In this document: piece by piece, positions 33,400 through 43,999 of the stretch
Position numbering within the stretch: the stretch's first letter is position 1
Layout: each line of letters begins with the position of its first letter
Source: Plasmodium coatneyi
Lineage: Eukaryota > Apicomplexa > Aconoidasida > Haemosporida > Plasmodiidae
Assembly (NCBI RefSeq): GCF_001680005.1
Contig: NC_033560.1
Span: forward strand, 189,501-253,500
Length of the DNA stretch: 64,000 nucleotides
Direction: 5' to 3'
Notes under the pieces: generated by a model
Told to the model about the DNA's origin: nothing
Database searches by the model: none
The model's input: the letters and a program-made list of their open reading frames with translations, nothing else
Program-made: the position numbers and the translations under genes

Positions 33400-33560
33400 T
33401 TCTAGGTTATGGAACAACAATGCGGCCTGCTACTTACTCACCCCAGGGCGGGGGGTACACCAGAAGGATGTATTAAAAAAAAAAAAAAAAAAATAAAGAA
33501 AAAGGAAAAAACGAAAAAAGAAAAAAAAGAAAAAAAAATAAAGGATGGGGAAGGATAAGA
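33400..33560 (+). repeat. Dispersed island element, copy 4
   Basis: Blocks TCTAGGTTATGGAACAACAA, TGCGGCCTGCTACTTA, a GGGCGGGGGG stretch, GATGTATT and a long A-rich tract, in the same order as copies 1 to 3. It directly follows the relic intron, as copy 2 does in the opposite orientation. Confidence 0.7.
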
Positions 33561-33584
33561 AAGAAAGAAGTAAGTTTAGGAAGG

Positions 33585-34015
33585 AGGCACACGTTTCGTT
33601 AAAAGTACAACATGAGTTGAAAGAGGGAAGGATGTATCTTCCATAGTGTAATGTACACGTTACACACATATAATTAAAAATATGCAGGTTGTACATATTA
33701 GGATGGAAGGAAAAAGAAGGAAAAGAAGGAAAGAAGGAATCAGGAAAGAATGAATAAGAAGGAACAAGAAGGAAAGGAAGGAAAGAAAAGAAAGGAAGAA
33801 AGAAAAGGAAATGAAAAGGAAGAAGAAAAAAAAAAAGAAAGAAAAGAATAAAGGAAGATAAGGAGGGAAGGAAAAGGCACAGGTGCTCGTAGAAGTATAG
33901 TATGAACTAAAAAAAGTGAAAGGAGTAGCTCCCATAATGGAATATACACGTCACACACATATAAATAAAAATATTCAGTTTGTACATATTAGGATGGAAA
34001 GAAGAAATAATGGTA
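33585..34015 (+). repeat. Diverged direct duplication about 290 bp apart
   Basis: The segment near 33585-33715 and that near 33875-34005 share an ordered series of blocks, ending in the clear match TTGTACATATTAGGATGGAA, with purine-rich tracts between. A weaker third trace may follow to 34090. Confidence 0.55.
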
Positions 34016-34587
34016 GTTAAATAAAAAGAACTTGAATGTGCACTAAAAAGGAAGAGGGGTACTTAGATAATATGATATACACACCTCATATTTGAATAAG
34101 TTGTTTCTAGTGTACTCATCTAAAAATGGAGAAAAGGGAAAAATTATTATTGTTGAATGATCATGAGTGGAAGGGGAAGGAAAAGGAATTTGTTTATACT
34201 GCACCATAATTCTTATGCGCAATTTTGCAGAATTCAGTAATATATAATAAAGGAGAAAGTAGTAAAGGGGGAAGAGGAGGAGGGGAGTAGAGATCGTTCT
34301 TTACTTTGTTATCTCCTGTGTGTGTTCATTGCCATTTTTACTTTAATTATGCGCATGATGATTTCAATGCATGTGGATGGTGGATTATCATTGTTTAAAA
34401 AATTAAACATTGTGTACTGTGACGGGAAAGGAAGAATAAAAATTCAATACCTACTCATTTCATAATCATCATAAATCCATTAGAACTCTGATATGTATTT
34501 CCAAACTATATGAACACACGAACACATGAGCACATAAACACTATCTTTAACATAAATTAAATTATATATTGAGGATATTCATAAACC
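34016..34587. promoter_or_regulatory. Upstream region of the plus-strand kir
   Basis: AT-rich, no supported gene. Presumed kir promoter and 5' leader; it shares short words with the region upstream of the other two-domain kir. Confidence 0.35.
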
Positions 34588-37290
34588 ATGGTAAAAGAAT
34601 AATACAACGCATTCTTTCACAGTTCCACTATGTGGAAAAAAAAAAAATGTGTATATATAAACATCGTAGTATATGTGTATTTGTACACACATATAATGTT
34701 TCCTGCTACATATATATGTTCCACATGTATCTTATAATAATAGTGTAAATGTATGGTTGTATACACACATATTTCAATTCCACTTACAGAGCGCAGGTTT
34801 CTTACTTTTATTACCCTCACAAAAAATATACATGGAACTCGATGCAGAAATAGGAAGGAAGTGTACATCCCACAGTGATCGGCAGAAGCGTAGTGATCTG
34901 CAGCAGGCATTGGATAATTCATTACATTCGTTCTCGGCAGTTAAACATTTAAGTGAAGAAATTGCAAGTAACTACTGTTACGTATGTAACGGCGGTGGCA
35001 AAGGAATGGAAGGTCTGTCTGATAATGATCGTTATAATTTTTTCTACTACTGGCTGGGTGATAAAGTGAAGATGGCACTTCAGAGAGGAAACGACTTCTC
35101 AATGGTTATGAAGGCAATTTATGGTAAGCTGCAGAATTTCAGTCCTACATGTAAGTGCACTCCTATATACACTAATATTAGCGATGAACGTTTCGTAAAG
35201 GCTAAGAAGGTATTTGATTGGTACTATAATTATAGTAAAATGCACAATAGCGGGGACTGTCAGAAATATTGTGGAAGTAATAAATGTGATTCACACTACG
35301 AGGCTGCTAAATCAGCATATCAGCAGTTAACTTCAAAGTGCAAAACCACTGAGGGAGAAGCATATTGTGACGAATATAAAAAGAACTCTCAGAAGGAGAA
35401 CGAATATAAGGAACCGAAGAAACTAACAGAACAAACGTGCCCTAAACCAGCAGCAGGAATACAGGTTGGTCATTTCCTTCCATTCATAATATATAAATAC
35501 TATAAATAAAGTATTCTGTGCTCAATGTAAGGAATGTACACACATATATAAGTGGGAGGGGCACTTACTTATATACATACATTCCACTTCCTTGGTCAAT
35601 TTTACATTCTTAGGTCACAGACACAAGTAAATTGCCCGCAGAACAAATGTACGATGCGTTAGACAGCGAAGGAGGACGAGAAAGTTGTATACTCAACGGA
35701 AGCAAAGGGAACAACAGTACACTGGAAACACAACTGAAAACATCATTAGAGTCGTACGGAGGGAATAAGTGGACTTGGATCAGTAAACTTATATGGAACT
35801 ACTGTTACGCGTGCCAAATGAGGAAGGCCGACAACAACGATGATTGGTGTTATTTATTCTATTATTGGTTAGGTGATAAAGTAAGGAGTGAAAGTCAGAA
35901 AATAGGCTCTCCCTCAATGATTATGACGAAAATTTATGAGAAGCTGAAGCAATTCAAGCCTCAATGTACGTGCACCAATTTGTACGATGGCATTAGGGAG
36001 GAACGTTTCGGACCGGCCAAAATATTACATGAGTACTACTACAATTATAAGAAATTAAATGGAACCGAGGACTGCAACAATTATTGCAGTAAAAAGGAAA
36101 TTTGTACTACCGCCGTAACGGCAGCTCAAAAAGCACATTCGCAGTTAAGTACAAGTTGCAGTGGAGTTGGCGGAGATCCATATTGCACCAAATTTAATAG
36201 GGGAAAGGATAAGAAGAACGGGAGTGAATTCGCGCAACCACAGAAATTAGAGTGTACTGCAACACGTACAGAACAACTGCGGGCAGAGAACATCGAAGAC
36301 GAGGGCAGAGCAGGTTAGACAAATAGAACGAAGGAAGGGAAGATAACAAATAATATATGTGTATAATTTAGAAATATATATTATTATTATTACAATACAA
36401 TACAAAAAAAAAAAAAAAAGAAGAAGGAATGGAATGTCGAACACATACATACAAAAAAAAGGAGGGAGCAGCACCCTCTCCCTGCACCCCCACAGGTGGT
36501 GCACCCCTGTTATGGGTGCACATATACCACCACCCTAAACACCACCGTCCATCTCTTCCCCCGTCTTATTTTCCTTTAGCAGTTTTACAACCATCTGTAG
36601 AACCTACTCAACCCACTCCTCAAGCAGCAGCAGCATCAGGAGCAAAGGGGGCAGAAGAAGCAGCATTACATCCCGAGGGAAGTAGTCTGGAAAGGGGAGG
36701 ACACTCGCCCTCCTCCTCCAGTGGTGGAAGTAGAGCACCTGCACCTGCTGCACCGCCGAGTACATCGGCAGCTCCAGGGAGGCAACTACCATCCCAGGGG
36801 TTCATTAACCCAGAAGTAGGGGAAACCTCTTCCACCTTTCCTACCACTGCAACCATCTCTTCTGGAGCTGCCGTAGCAGTGGCTGTTCCATTAATTGCTT
36901 CCGTCTTATATAAGGTAAGTACACTAACACCACCATCATAAAATATCTACCACCAACCACATAACAACCCACCTAATAACCCACCTAATAACCCACCTAC
37001 CACCAACCACCAACCACCAACCACCAACCACCAACCACCAACCACCTAACAATCATAACACCCCTTTCTTTTTTTTTTTTTAGTATACTTCCTTACCTTC
37101 TTTGATAAGTAACACCCTCTTTGGAGGGGGAAGAAGCAGTAGTAAAAATAGAAATAGAAGGTCCGCCATTAGGAGAGAATTGAACACCTTCTCAGGGGAC
37201 GACTATATGGAGAACGATTCAACAGTTGGTTCAACAGCAACAGGTTCAATAACGGACCCATCTGAATATTCTGTCCCCTATGTTAGATAA
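34588..37290 (+). CDS. Two-domain KIR variant antigen with Ala/Pro/Ser linker
   Basis: Exons 34790-35464, 35614-36313, 36580-36914 and 37084-37290 join with matching phases (638 codons plus stop). A first exon of only ATG (34588-34590, followed by GTAAAAG) is proposed by comparison with the tiny exon 1 of the kir at 27855; this part is uncertain. Domain one: SAGFLLLLPSQKIYMELD, YNFFYYWLGDKV, KVFDWYYNYSKM. Domain two starts VTDTSKLPAEQMYDALD, with CYLFYYWLGDKV and KILHEYYYNYKKL. Exon 4 adds a long Ala/Pro/Ser/Gly linker and a membrane segment (SSGAAVAVAVPLIASVLYK) before GTAAGT; exon 5 is the tail, with AIRREL and SEYSVPYVR. All exons are open, so the gene appears intact. The last intron has CCACCTAATAAC/CCACCAACC repeats. 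P. knowlesi KIRs are reported to mimic host CD99; that was not testable here. Confidence 0.82.
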
Positions 37291-38344
37291 TTTCTTTCTT
37301 TTAAAAAAGAAGAAATAAAAAAAAAAGAAAAACAATGAAGAGAGAGGAGAAGAAAAAGCTAAAATGTAATAAGCCCGTTTACAAAATGAAGTGTTCGCTG
37401 ATGGGTTCATCACAGTTGGAAGGAAAATAAATTTCTTTAATTTTTTTAATATGCTGCATAATAACCTCGTTGGTGGTGCTCTTTTTTCATATATTTTTTT
37501 TTTTTTTTTTTTTTTTTTTCTTTTGCGAGAACGTAATGCGCGAATTCATCATCATAGTGACGTTCCGCGAAAAGGTAGTTGTTCAAAAAAAGAAAAATGC
37601 AAAGCGCAAAATGCACACTTAAAAAAAGAGGTGCATAACAATTTTTTTTTTTTTTTTTTGTATGCATATTATGTATGTAATTTTTCGTGCAGAGTGGGTG
37701 TAACGAATGGAGGTGAAAATAGAGGTGCCCCAATTTTGTGTCGTTTGGCCTAGCCACATGTCCGTTGAGGAGAACACCCCAAGTTGCGACGTGCCCCATT
37801 GATAAAGCGCAGTTGGATCATATACACGACACAGCGATAGCATCGCTGCCATTCTGGTGAAAATCTCTTCCGTGACATATACTTGGAGGGACAAGCGAAA
37901 AACAAGTCCCATCCTTGAAAACCAAGAGGGACGCAAATTGGATAACTCATTTGTACTTCAACGTATGCTATATGAAGGCTCGTCACCCTTCTCCATTTTA
38001 TATGCTTCTCCTTTTTTAAACTCTCACGACGTAAGATGTGGTCAAAGATACGTGTACGTGTAGACAAACATAAATAAATAATTCATGGAGGCTTTTAAAA
38101 GGGTAAGTAAAGTTGCAAGTTCCTTCCCCCAAGGGGTTAGCATAACCGTTCGGAGGTGTGAAAAGTGCGTACTTGTACACCTGTGGGTATCCCCCCGTTT
38201 AGCTACGCAAGGCTGCAGGTGGCTACGTGTGGAAGGGTTGATTTATTACCTGATGTGAACAACATGGGACGCACAGCATAAGCTAACCCCGCAAACTGCT
38301 AACAACATAACCCTTCATGGAAATACCTGTTCCCGCTAGGTATT
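37291..38344. other. Right edge of the variant-antigen island
   Basis: No supported gene in ~1.05 kb between convergent ends of a kir and SET3. It contains a T run at about 37493-37519 and another near 37640-37659. The change back to the conserved block occurs here. Confidence 0.45.
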
Positions 38345-41300
38345 TCACCCGATGTACCCCTTGCACTTCTTCGAATTGCACATGCACTTGATGTTCTTGT
38401 AGTTGATCCCGTAGTGGTACTTCAGAGGCTCATCCGGCTTAATATCCCTAGAGGCAAAGATGCCAACGGAGGGGTAATTGTCGCCCCGCCAAATGGTGAT
38501 GACATTCACGTTCGGTTCGCAAGAATGGTTTAAGAATCGAGCTACGTTCGAAATGAACAGCGCATCAATGCATGGGATCTTCCAGTCATCGGTGTACGTT
38601 TCATCCACCTCTGCCGTTTCGATGAAGTAGTTAAAGTATCCTTTTTTGTCGTATTCGTGTTCCCTGGAAATCATTTCCTTCCTAGTGGTTATCTCCCCAA
38701 CGTAGTGCATAATTAACGAATTGGCTTTTATGTAAGACGAGGAAACGATATCCCATCCGATGTCACGCGTCTTCACCACCTTCACAGGGTAATGCAATCC
38801 CTCCGGAAATTTATTGGTGCATTTTAAAGGATCACACAGACAGTTCCCCGAACAAGCAGCCAGCACATTAAAGTCGTTAATATCGTAGCTCTTATTCCCA
38901 TCGCAATATATTTTGCCCGTTCGTTTATGCCGCAAGGCCTTGCAGTACCCGTTAATATATATTTCATCGAACTCCTTTTTGCTGTAATTCTGTGGTGCGC
39001 ACCCTGAACACAAAGGTAACAAATTGTATGGAGGGAGTCTTGAAAAAAAGAGGGTCTTACTTACATAGGTAAAATTCATAGGGGGGAGTGAATCATCCAC
39101 TGTGTTTTCTACTGGAATTTTAAACTTTTCCTTTCCAGCTGAGAGATCTTCATACGGGTTCCATGTATCATCGAATGGCTTCTTCAATTCGATATGCGCT
39201 GCTATGGCTTCTTTGCTTTTTATGGGAATGAACAGATGGGCTGGTCTCTTGGCCATTTCGCAGTTTATTGGTATCTCCGTCTTTCGGATAGATATTTCGA
39301 TATTTTTTAAATTTTTGGTTCTAATTCTTTGGTTTTCGTTTATCTCCTTTTCAAAGTTTAGGGTTTCCAGGACCAGTACCAGGGGGAGGTACTTGCCGCG
39401 ACACCAGAAGGGGAACGTCTCTGCGCCGCCTGTCCCGGTGGGGGCAACGGTGCTACCAGTACACGTGGGTGCATCCACATTGCATTTAGTTTGCCCAGAT
39501 TTGTCCTCCTCACGCAGCTTCCGCTTGCACATCTCGTACATGCGCACATCGCTACGGACCCACTTGGAAGCCAATTTCTCCTTGATGCACCTCCGCCGAA
39601 TGAACTTATATATGTGGTTAAAGTTCATGAAGGTCGTCGATTTGTAATTTTTCAAATATGGCACAGTCAAAGTCATGATCATTTCGCTATCCAAAAAGAC
39701 GTTTATAGAAACGGAGTTCTTTTCAATTAGGTACTTCTTCCTCTCGCACTGATTTTCATAAAAACGGCAATTCCGTGGAATAAAGCACTTATCCACATAC
39801 AGTCTCTTAAAAACGTATAGGATGTCTCTCTTATATTCCGACGTAGAATAATCGTTGATGGTGAAAGCGTTCACAATTTTGTATATCCCATCGTAGCGGA
39901 TCCCATAATTGGGACAGTACTTTGTCTTCAAGTTATTGTGTCGGAAGATTCGTATAGGCATCTGCAGCAAATACGAGTTATACAGTGCATTCGCATAGCA
40001 TTTCCTGAGGCTTGAAATTTTATTGCTCAGAAAGGACAGTAAATATCTAAGCACAAAGAAGTTGCCATTATCCGTGAGTACTTCATTTTTCGAATTCAAT
40101 ATTACAGATGACACGATATGCTCATTCTTATTTATCGGGTGTAGAAAAAGATTATACGACGTGTACTTACACAAAAAAAATAGCGCTATGTGGTAGTTGT
40201 GCGAAAAATGGGTGTTCACTTTGATATCCAGTATATTAAAATTGTTGTGGTACAACCAGTCTACTGAAAGCATGTACTTCTTTTCCCACAGTTCGTTGTT
40301 GTTACTTTTGTTTGCCCCTGTTGTTGCGTCTCCCTCTGGCAGTGTGGCCAACTTATCTCCGTTAATTTTGTCATCATTATTGACACCTGCCTGGTTATAT
40401 CCACCTATATTATTGTCCACGATACCGGTGTAACCGTCTGGTCCGCCTGTTCCGCTTGTTCCGCTTGGTCCACCTGCCCCCTTTCCTTCTACACCATTCG
40501 CATTTGTGCCCCCTTCAGGAAATGCACTCTCTTTCCCCGCCAAGTTATCCACCCTTTCAATGGTACCACCACCACGTCCACTCATCAGCATCATTTTCTC
40601 CTCCCTCTTCTTTCTATTCAATTCATTATTCTCCATTATCCTTTTGTAATTATTTTTTATCCTCTCGAGCAGCATCACGTTCACATTTCCTAATTCACTC
40701 ACATCCTCCCCATATTCTGTGTACTCACCATAGTCTGAACCTTTTTTTCTAAAATGGGATTCGCCTCCCCTGATTGTTCTCTCCCCTATTTTCCTCTTCC
40801 CCCTCATTGAAGAAATACCTCCTCCTCTTCTCCTTCCCCTATTTTTCATAAGCGACAAATTATTGTTACAGAAAAAATTCTTCCTTCCTCTTTTCATAGA
40901 CACGTTGGACGAGCCTCTTTTTTTGTACCCCCTCCCCAGCCTCACCTCCCTCATTCCCTTCTCCTCCTTAACATATCTATTTCGCAACATTTGTTTCTTT
41001 CTGTACTCTCCAGTTTCGTTGATTCCTCCCTTTGTTACCAATTCGTTGTACTTCTCTGTTAAGTGTTTCCTCCTCCCGTCGGGAGTTACTGGTTCCTCCT
41101 CCCATGGCTCGCTTTTTACTATCGCTCTTCCCTCTTCGGTGCCGCCCTCAGGGGGGATGATCATCATGCAGTTGTAGCTTTTTCCTTCATCTGCCTTTTC
41201 TTCCTTCTCTTCACTCTTCACGCGGGCCATTACTATAGGCGCATCTTCACATTTGGGCTTCTCCTCACATTCGACCACGTCGGGAGTTTCTTTCTTCACT

Positions 41301-43999
41301 TGACATAGGGGCAACATCTCCTGGATTGATTCACTTCCCACTTGGTGCGTTTCCCCATCTGCTAGTAAAGCGGCATTTTCACACTGCACATCCTGACTGT
41401 CTTTATCGCCCTCCCCCATATCAGCTTCTTCGCCCCTCTGTTTCTTACTAGTGCAGTCAGACGGCTCATCTTTGCTCTCCCCCACCAGCATCTTCCTCTT
41501 GCGCTGTTTTTGCGTGGGCAGGGAGTCTTCGCCCAGCTCGTTTGCCTCCACTTCGTTTACTTCCTCATCTGGAAGATCCTCTTCTTCCTCCTCCCGCTTT
41601 ACAGCTTCATTCATCACCACCTTCGGCTCGACCTGCTCCGAGTCGGCTTCCTTCTCCGTGGGTTGGCTCTCTTGCGGCAAATCTTGCAAATCGCACGGCG
41701 CATCCTCCACCTTGCACATAACTGGTGAAGCATCTTTGGAGAGTTGCGGGCAATCCTTGTCCATCGCACTGATTTGCTCTGGAGGAATTTCCCCCGTCGA
41801 TCCTCCCCCGGCGACTTCCCCCCCCTCTTCCACCTTAACGAGGCCTTTCCTTTCTGCATCCACGGGCACAACCTTCACAGGGGATTCCTTCTCATCATTC
41901 GAACAGTTCGAATAGAGGTAAGGCCTAAACTTATACATGGAGCTGATCTTCCTGTTATCCTTCTCCGGTAAAATACTATCGTCGTAATTCTTATTGTGTT
42001 GCACATTTTTTTTCGCAAATTTAACATTATGAATGTTAAAATAATTTAAGTTGAAAAAATCATCGATGGGAATTTTACTTTTGTTCAAACTTTTGCAATA
42101 ATTCTCGTACATGGCAAGGATGATGGAGTGCGTGTCTATCAGGTTGTCCTTTATCCGACAGTTAGAAATGGCCTTCTCGTCTATGTAGACATTTTTGTCC
42201 TGGATCTGATAATACAGTCTTAAATTTTTAAACAAACAATAGGTATAAATGAATTTGAGGGGACCTTTCAGTAGAGCAATATCATAGGAGAACAAATTAT
42301 ACAACATGAACTGTTCCATTAGAGAGTCCTTGCTGGAAATGATGTGACTGAAGTTGAACCTCTTCGTGTTCACTTCCTTTACGTTGTTCAGGAGAGTTGC
42401 GTTTTCTTCAGTTGTTAAAATTTTTTTCATCACTTTATTTTCGTTGCTGTTATCGGGGGGGTTCTCTCCAGCGTTCTCACCCACACCCTCACCCTCACCA
42501 CTGGGGTTGCCTGAACAATCGGTGCTACCCACACCGCTGGTGCTACATACATTACCTGTGCTGCCTGTCCACCCGTTGGCACGCTCATCCAGGATGATAA
42601 TTTTTTTCTGAAAATTTTTCTTCATTAAGGTCAACGACATGGAACTGTTCCTACTCGAACGCCCATCCTCCTTGTGCCCCTCCTCTTCCTCCCACTCCTC
42701 CTCATCATCGTCCATTTTTAAAAAAAAATGTTTGCTAATTTTTATATTAGAAAATTTGTTACTCATGTCGTGTATAACTCCGCTACCATACGCACCACTG
42801 TTATAATCGTTGTAGTTATAATATTGATTGCCCTTTAGGTATCTCTTCTTCTCATTTTTTATCTTCACATTTCCTGCATGCGTTGTCTCATACTTGAGTC
42901 GGCCATATGTGGAGGTTCCTTTTAGGGTGCCCTTCGACTTTTTCTTCTGTGGGCCTTTTTTCTTCGTTTTCATCTTCCCCTTACGCATCGTCCCCTTCTT
43001 CCTTTCGCCTGCCTTGTTCGCTAGGTTCTTCACAAACTGGCCTGTTCCATTATCGATACCATTACCATGGTTGTACTCTTTCACGTTGTACCCCACGGGG
43101 GAATACTGAAAGGTACCCCCATCGTCCATCCTTCCACTGCTCGCACTCTTCCCCTGTCTCCCTTTTTTCCTCCCCACTTTGCTCATCCCTATGTTATCCA
43201 CGGGATTAACCACACTGGGATTATCCCCTACAGACACAATAACTTCTTCCTTCTCTTCATCCATGCCGCTTTTTAGATTCGTTTCCCTTTTAATAAATTT
43301 GAGGTTTCCCCTTTTTTTAAACTTTACTACCTCCGCGTTTTGCAGCGGAAACTGTGGGTCCTCCTCAGGGGGCACATCCATGCAGTTAACGCTATTGCCA
43401 ACACCGCTAGCGACGACGCCGAAGGGATCCCCCTCCACGGGGTGGTCACCTCTGCCACTGCTGCTGTTGCAGACATCGCCCTGAAAGCTTTGGATAATCG
43501 ACTGACCCAAATTATCATCAGGTATTTCACTAGCCATGTAGGATTCCCCCAAGGGAGCTTCCCAATTATGGTGGTTCGACTCCTTTGCGCATTTGTCGCT
43601 GTCTAGTACCTCATTGCACAATTCGGGTTCTTCTCCCTGCTCGAGCCCTTTTTTCTCTTCATCAAGATTTTCCACAGCGTGATCGCTACCATCCACGTAA
43701 TATACCTCCTCCTCCCAGTTCAGGTTATTTAACCCTTCACTTTTACTTACATTAACCTGTCCGACTACTTCGACAGGTTTTGCGTCCATGGAATCCTCCA
43801 CAGGGTTGCCACCAGCGTCGTACCTGTTGTCCAAGCCGTTGTCGATGGCATTATCAGACCCACCAGTGAAAGCACTGCCCGTAAGGTTGTTTCCACCTAT
43901 GATGGGATCGCCAGTCGTGTCACCGCCGCTTCCATTTTGGCTTCCCCCCATTTTTCCGCCACCGCCAGGATTATTCCTTCTGCCGTTCTTTTCCTTCAT
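38345..43999 (-). CDS. SET3: SET-domain histone-lysine methyltransferase, SET3
   Basis: Methylates histone lysine in the nucleus. The 1884-residue single exon ends with a cysteine-rich pre-SET (LCSGCAPQNYSKKEF ... CSGNCLCDPLKCTNKF), then the SET domain: DIGWDIVSSSYIKANSLI, HYVGEITTRKE, the cofactor/catalytic block FISNVARFLNHSCEPNV, YHYGINY, and a post-SET CMCNSKKCKGY. The Cys-rich flanks are those of SU(VAR)3-9-type enzymes, which modify H3K9. P. falciparum SET3 is the family's proposed H3K9 methyltransferase, associated with silent var heterochromatin, and as I recall neighbours PDI8 there. The N-terminal ~1500 residues are mostly acidic, Asn/Gly/Lys low-complexity sequence. A basic patch occurs at 40740-40990. 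An enzyme likely to silence variant antigens lies beside such a cluster here; this is probably coincidence of gene order. Confidence 0.88.
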   Translation of the reverse strand: MKEKNGRRNNPGGGGKMGGSQNGSGGDTTGDPIIGGNNLTGSAFTGGSDNAIDNGLDNRYDAGGNPVEDSMDAKPVEVVGQVNVSKSEGLNNLNWEEEVYYVDGSDHAVENLDEEKKGLEQGEEPELCNEVLDSDKCAKESNHHNWEAPLGESYMASEIPDDNLGQSIIQSFQGDVCNSSSGRGDHPVEGDPFGVVASGVGNSVNCMDVPPEEDPQFPLQNAEVVKFKKRGNLKFIKRETNLKSGMDEEKEEVIVSVGDNPSVVNPVDNIGMSKVGRKKGRQGKSASSGRMDDGGTFQYSPVGYNVKEYNHGNGIDNGTGQFVKNLANKAGERKKGTMRKGKMKTKKKGPQKKKSKGTLKGTSTYGRLKYETTHAGNVKIKNEKKRYLKGNQYYNYNDYNSGAYGSGVIHDMSNKFSNIKISKHFFLKMDDDEEEWEEEEGHKEDGRSSRNSSMSLTLMKKNFQKKIIILDERANGWTGSTGNVCSTSGVGSTDCSGNPSGEGEGVGENAGENPPDNSNENKVMKKILTTEENATLLNNVKEVNTKRFNFSHIISSKDSLMEQFMLYNLFSYDIALLKGPLKFIYTYCLFKNLRLYYQIQDKNVYIDEKAISNCRIKDNLIDTHSIILAMYENYCKSLNKSKIPIDDFFNLNYFNIHNVKFAKKNVQHNKNYDDSILPEKDNRKISSMYKFRPYLYSNCSNDEKESPVKVVPVDAERKGLVKVEEGGEVAGGGSTGEIPPEQISAMDKDCPQLSKDASPVMCKVEDAPCDLQDLPQESQPTEKEADSEQVEPKVVMNEAVKREEEEEDLPDEEVNEVEANELGEDSLPTQKQRKRKMLVGESKDEPSDCTSKKQRGEEADMGEGDKDSQDVQCENAALLADGETHQVGSESIQEMLPLCQVKKETPDVVECEEKPKCEDAPIVMARVKSEEKEEKADEGKSYNCMMIIPPEGGTEEGRAIVKSEPWEEEPVTPDGRRKHLTEKYNELVTKGGINETGEYRKKQMLRNRYVKEEKGMREVRLGRGYKKRGSSNVSMKRGRKNFFCNNNLSLMKNRGRRRGGGISSMRGKRKIGERTIRGGESHFRKKGSDYGEYTEYGEDVSELGNVNVMLLERIKNNYKRIMENNELNRKKREEKMMLMSGRGGGTIERVDNLAGKESAFPEGGTNANGVEGKGAGGPSGTSGTGGPDGYTGIVDNNIGGYNQAGVNNDDKINGDKLATLPEGDATTGANKSNNNELWEKKYMLSVDWLYHNNFNILDIKVNTHFSHNYHIALFFLCKYTSYNLFLHPINKNEHIVSSVILNSKNEVLTDNGNFFVLRYLLSFLSNKISSLRKCYANALYNSYLLQMPIRIFRHNNLKTKYCPNYGIRYDGIYKIVNAFTINDYSTSEYKRDILYVFKRLYVDKCFIPRNCRFYENQCERKKYLIEKNSVSINVFLDSEMIMTLTVPYLKNYKSTTFMNFNHIYKFIRRRCIKEKLASKWVRSDVRMYEMCKRKLREEDKSGQTKCNVDAPTCTGSTVAPTGTGGAETFPFWCRGKYLPLVLVLETLNFEKEINENQRIRTKNLKNIEISIRKTEIPINCEMAKRPAHLFIPIKSKEAIAAHIELKKPFDDTWNPYEDLSAGKEKFKIPVENTVDDSLPPMNFTYVSKTLFFSRLPPYNLLPLCSGCAPQNYSKKEFDEIYINGYCKALRHKRTGKIYCDGNKSYDINDFNVLAACSGNCLCDPLKCTNKFPEGLHYPVKVVKTRDIGWDIVSSSYIKANSLIMHYVGEITTRKEMISREHEYDKKGYFNYFIETAEVDETYTDDWKIPCIDALFISNVARFLNHSCEPNVNVITIWRGDNYPSVGIFASRDIKPDEPLKYHYGINYKNIKCMCNSKKCKGYIG

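Noticed and set aside
36580..36914. CD99 mimicry in the kir linker or membrane exon
   Set aside because: Ala/Val-rich membrane sequence is superficially similar, but no long identical stretch could be confirmed without a search against macaque CD99.
41451..41915. 154-codon plus-strand frame
   Set aside because: Antisense of the Glu-rich SET3 N-terminal region.
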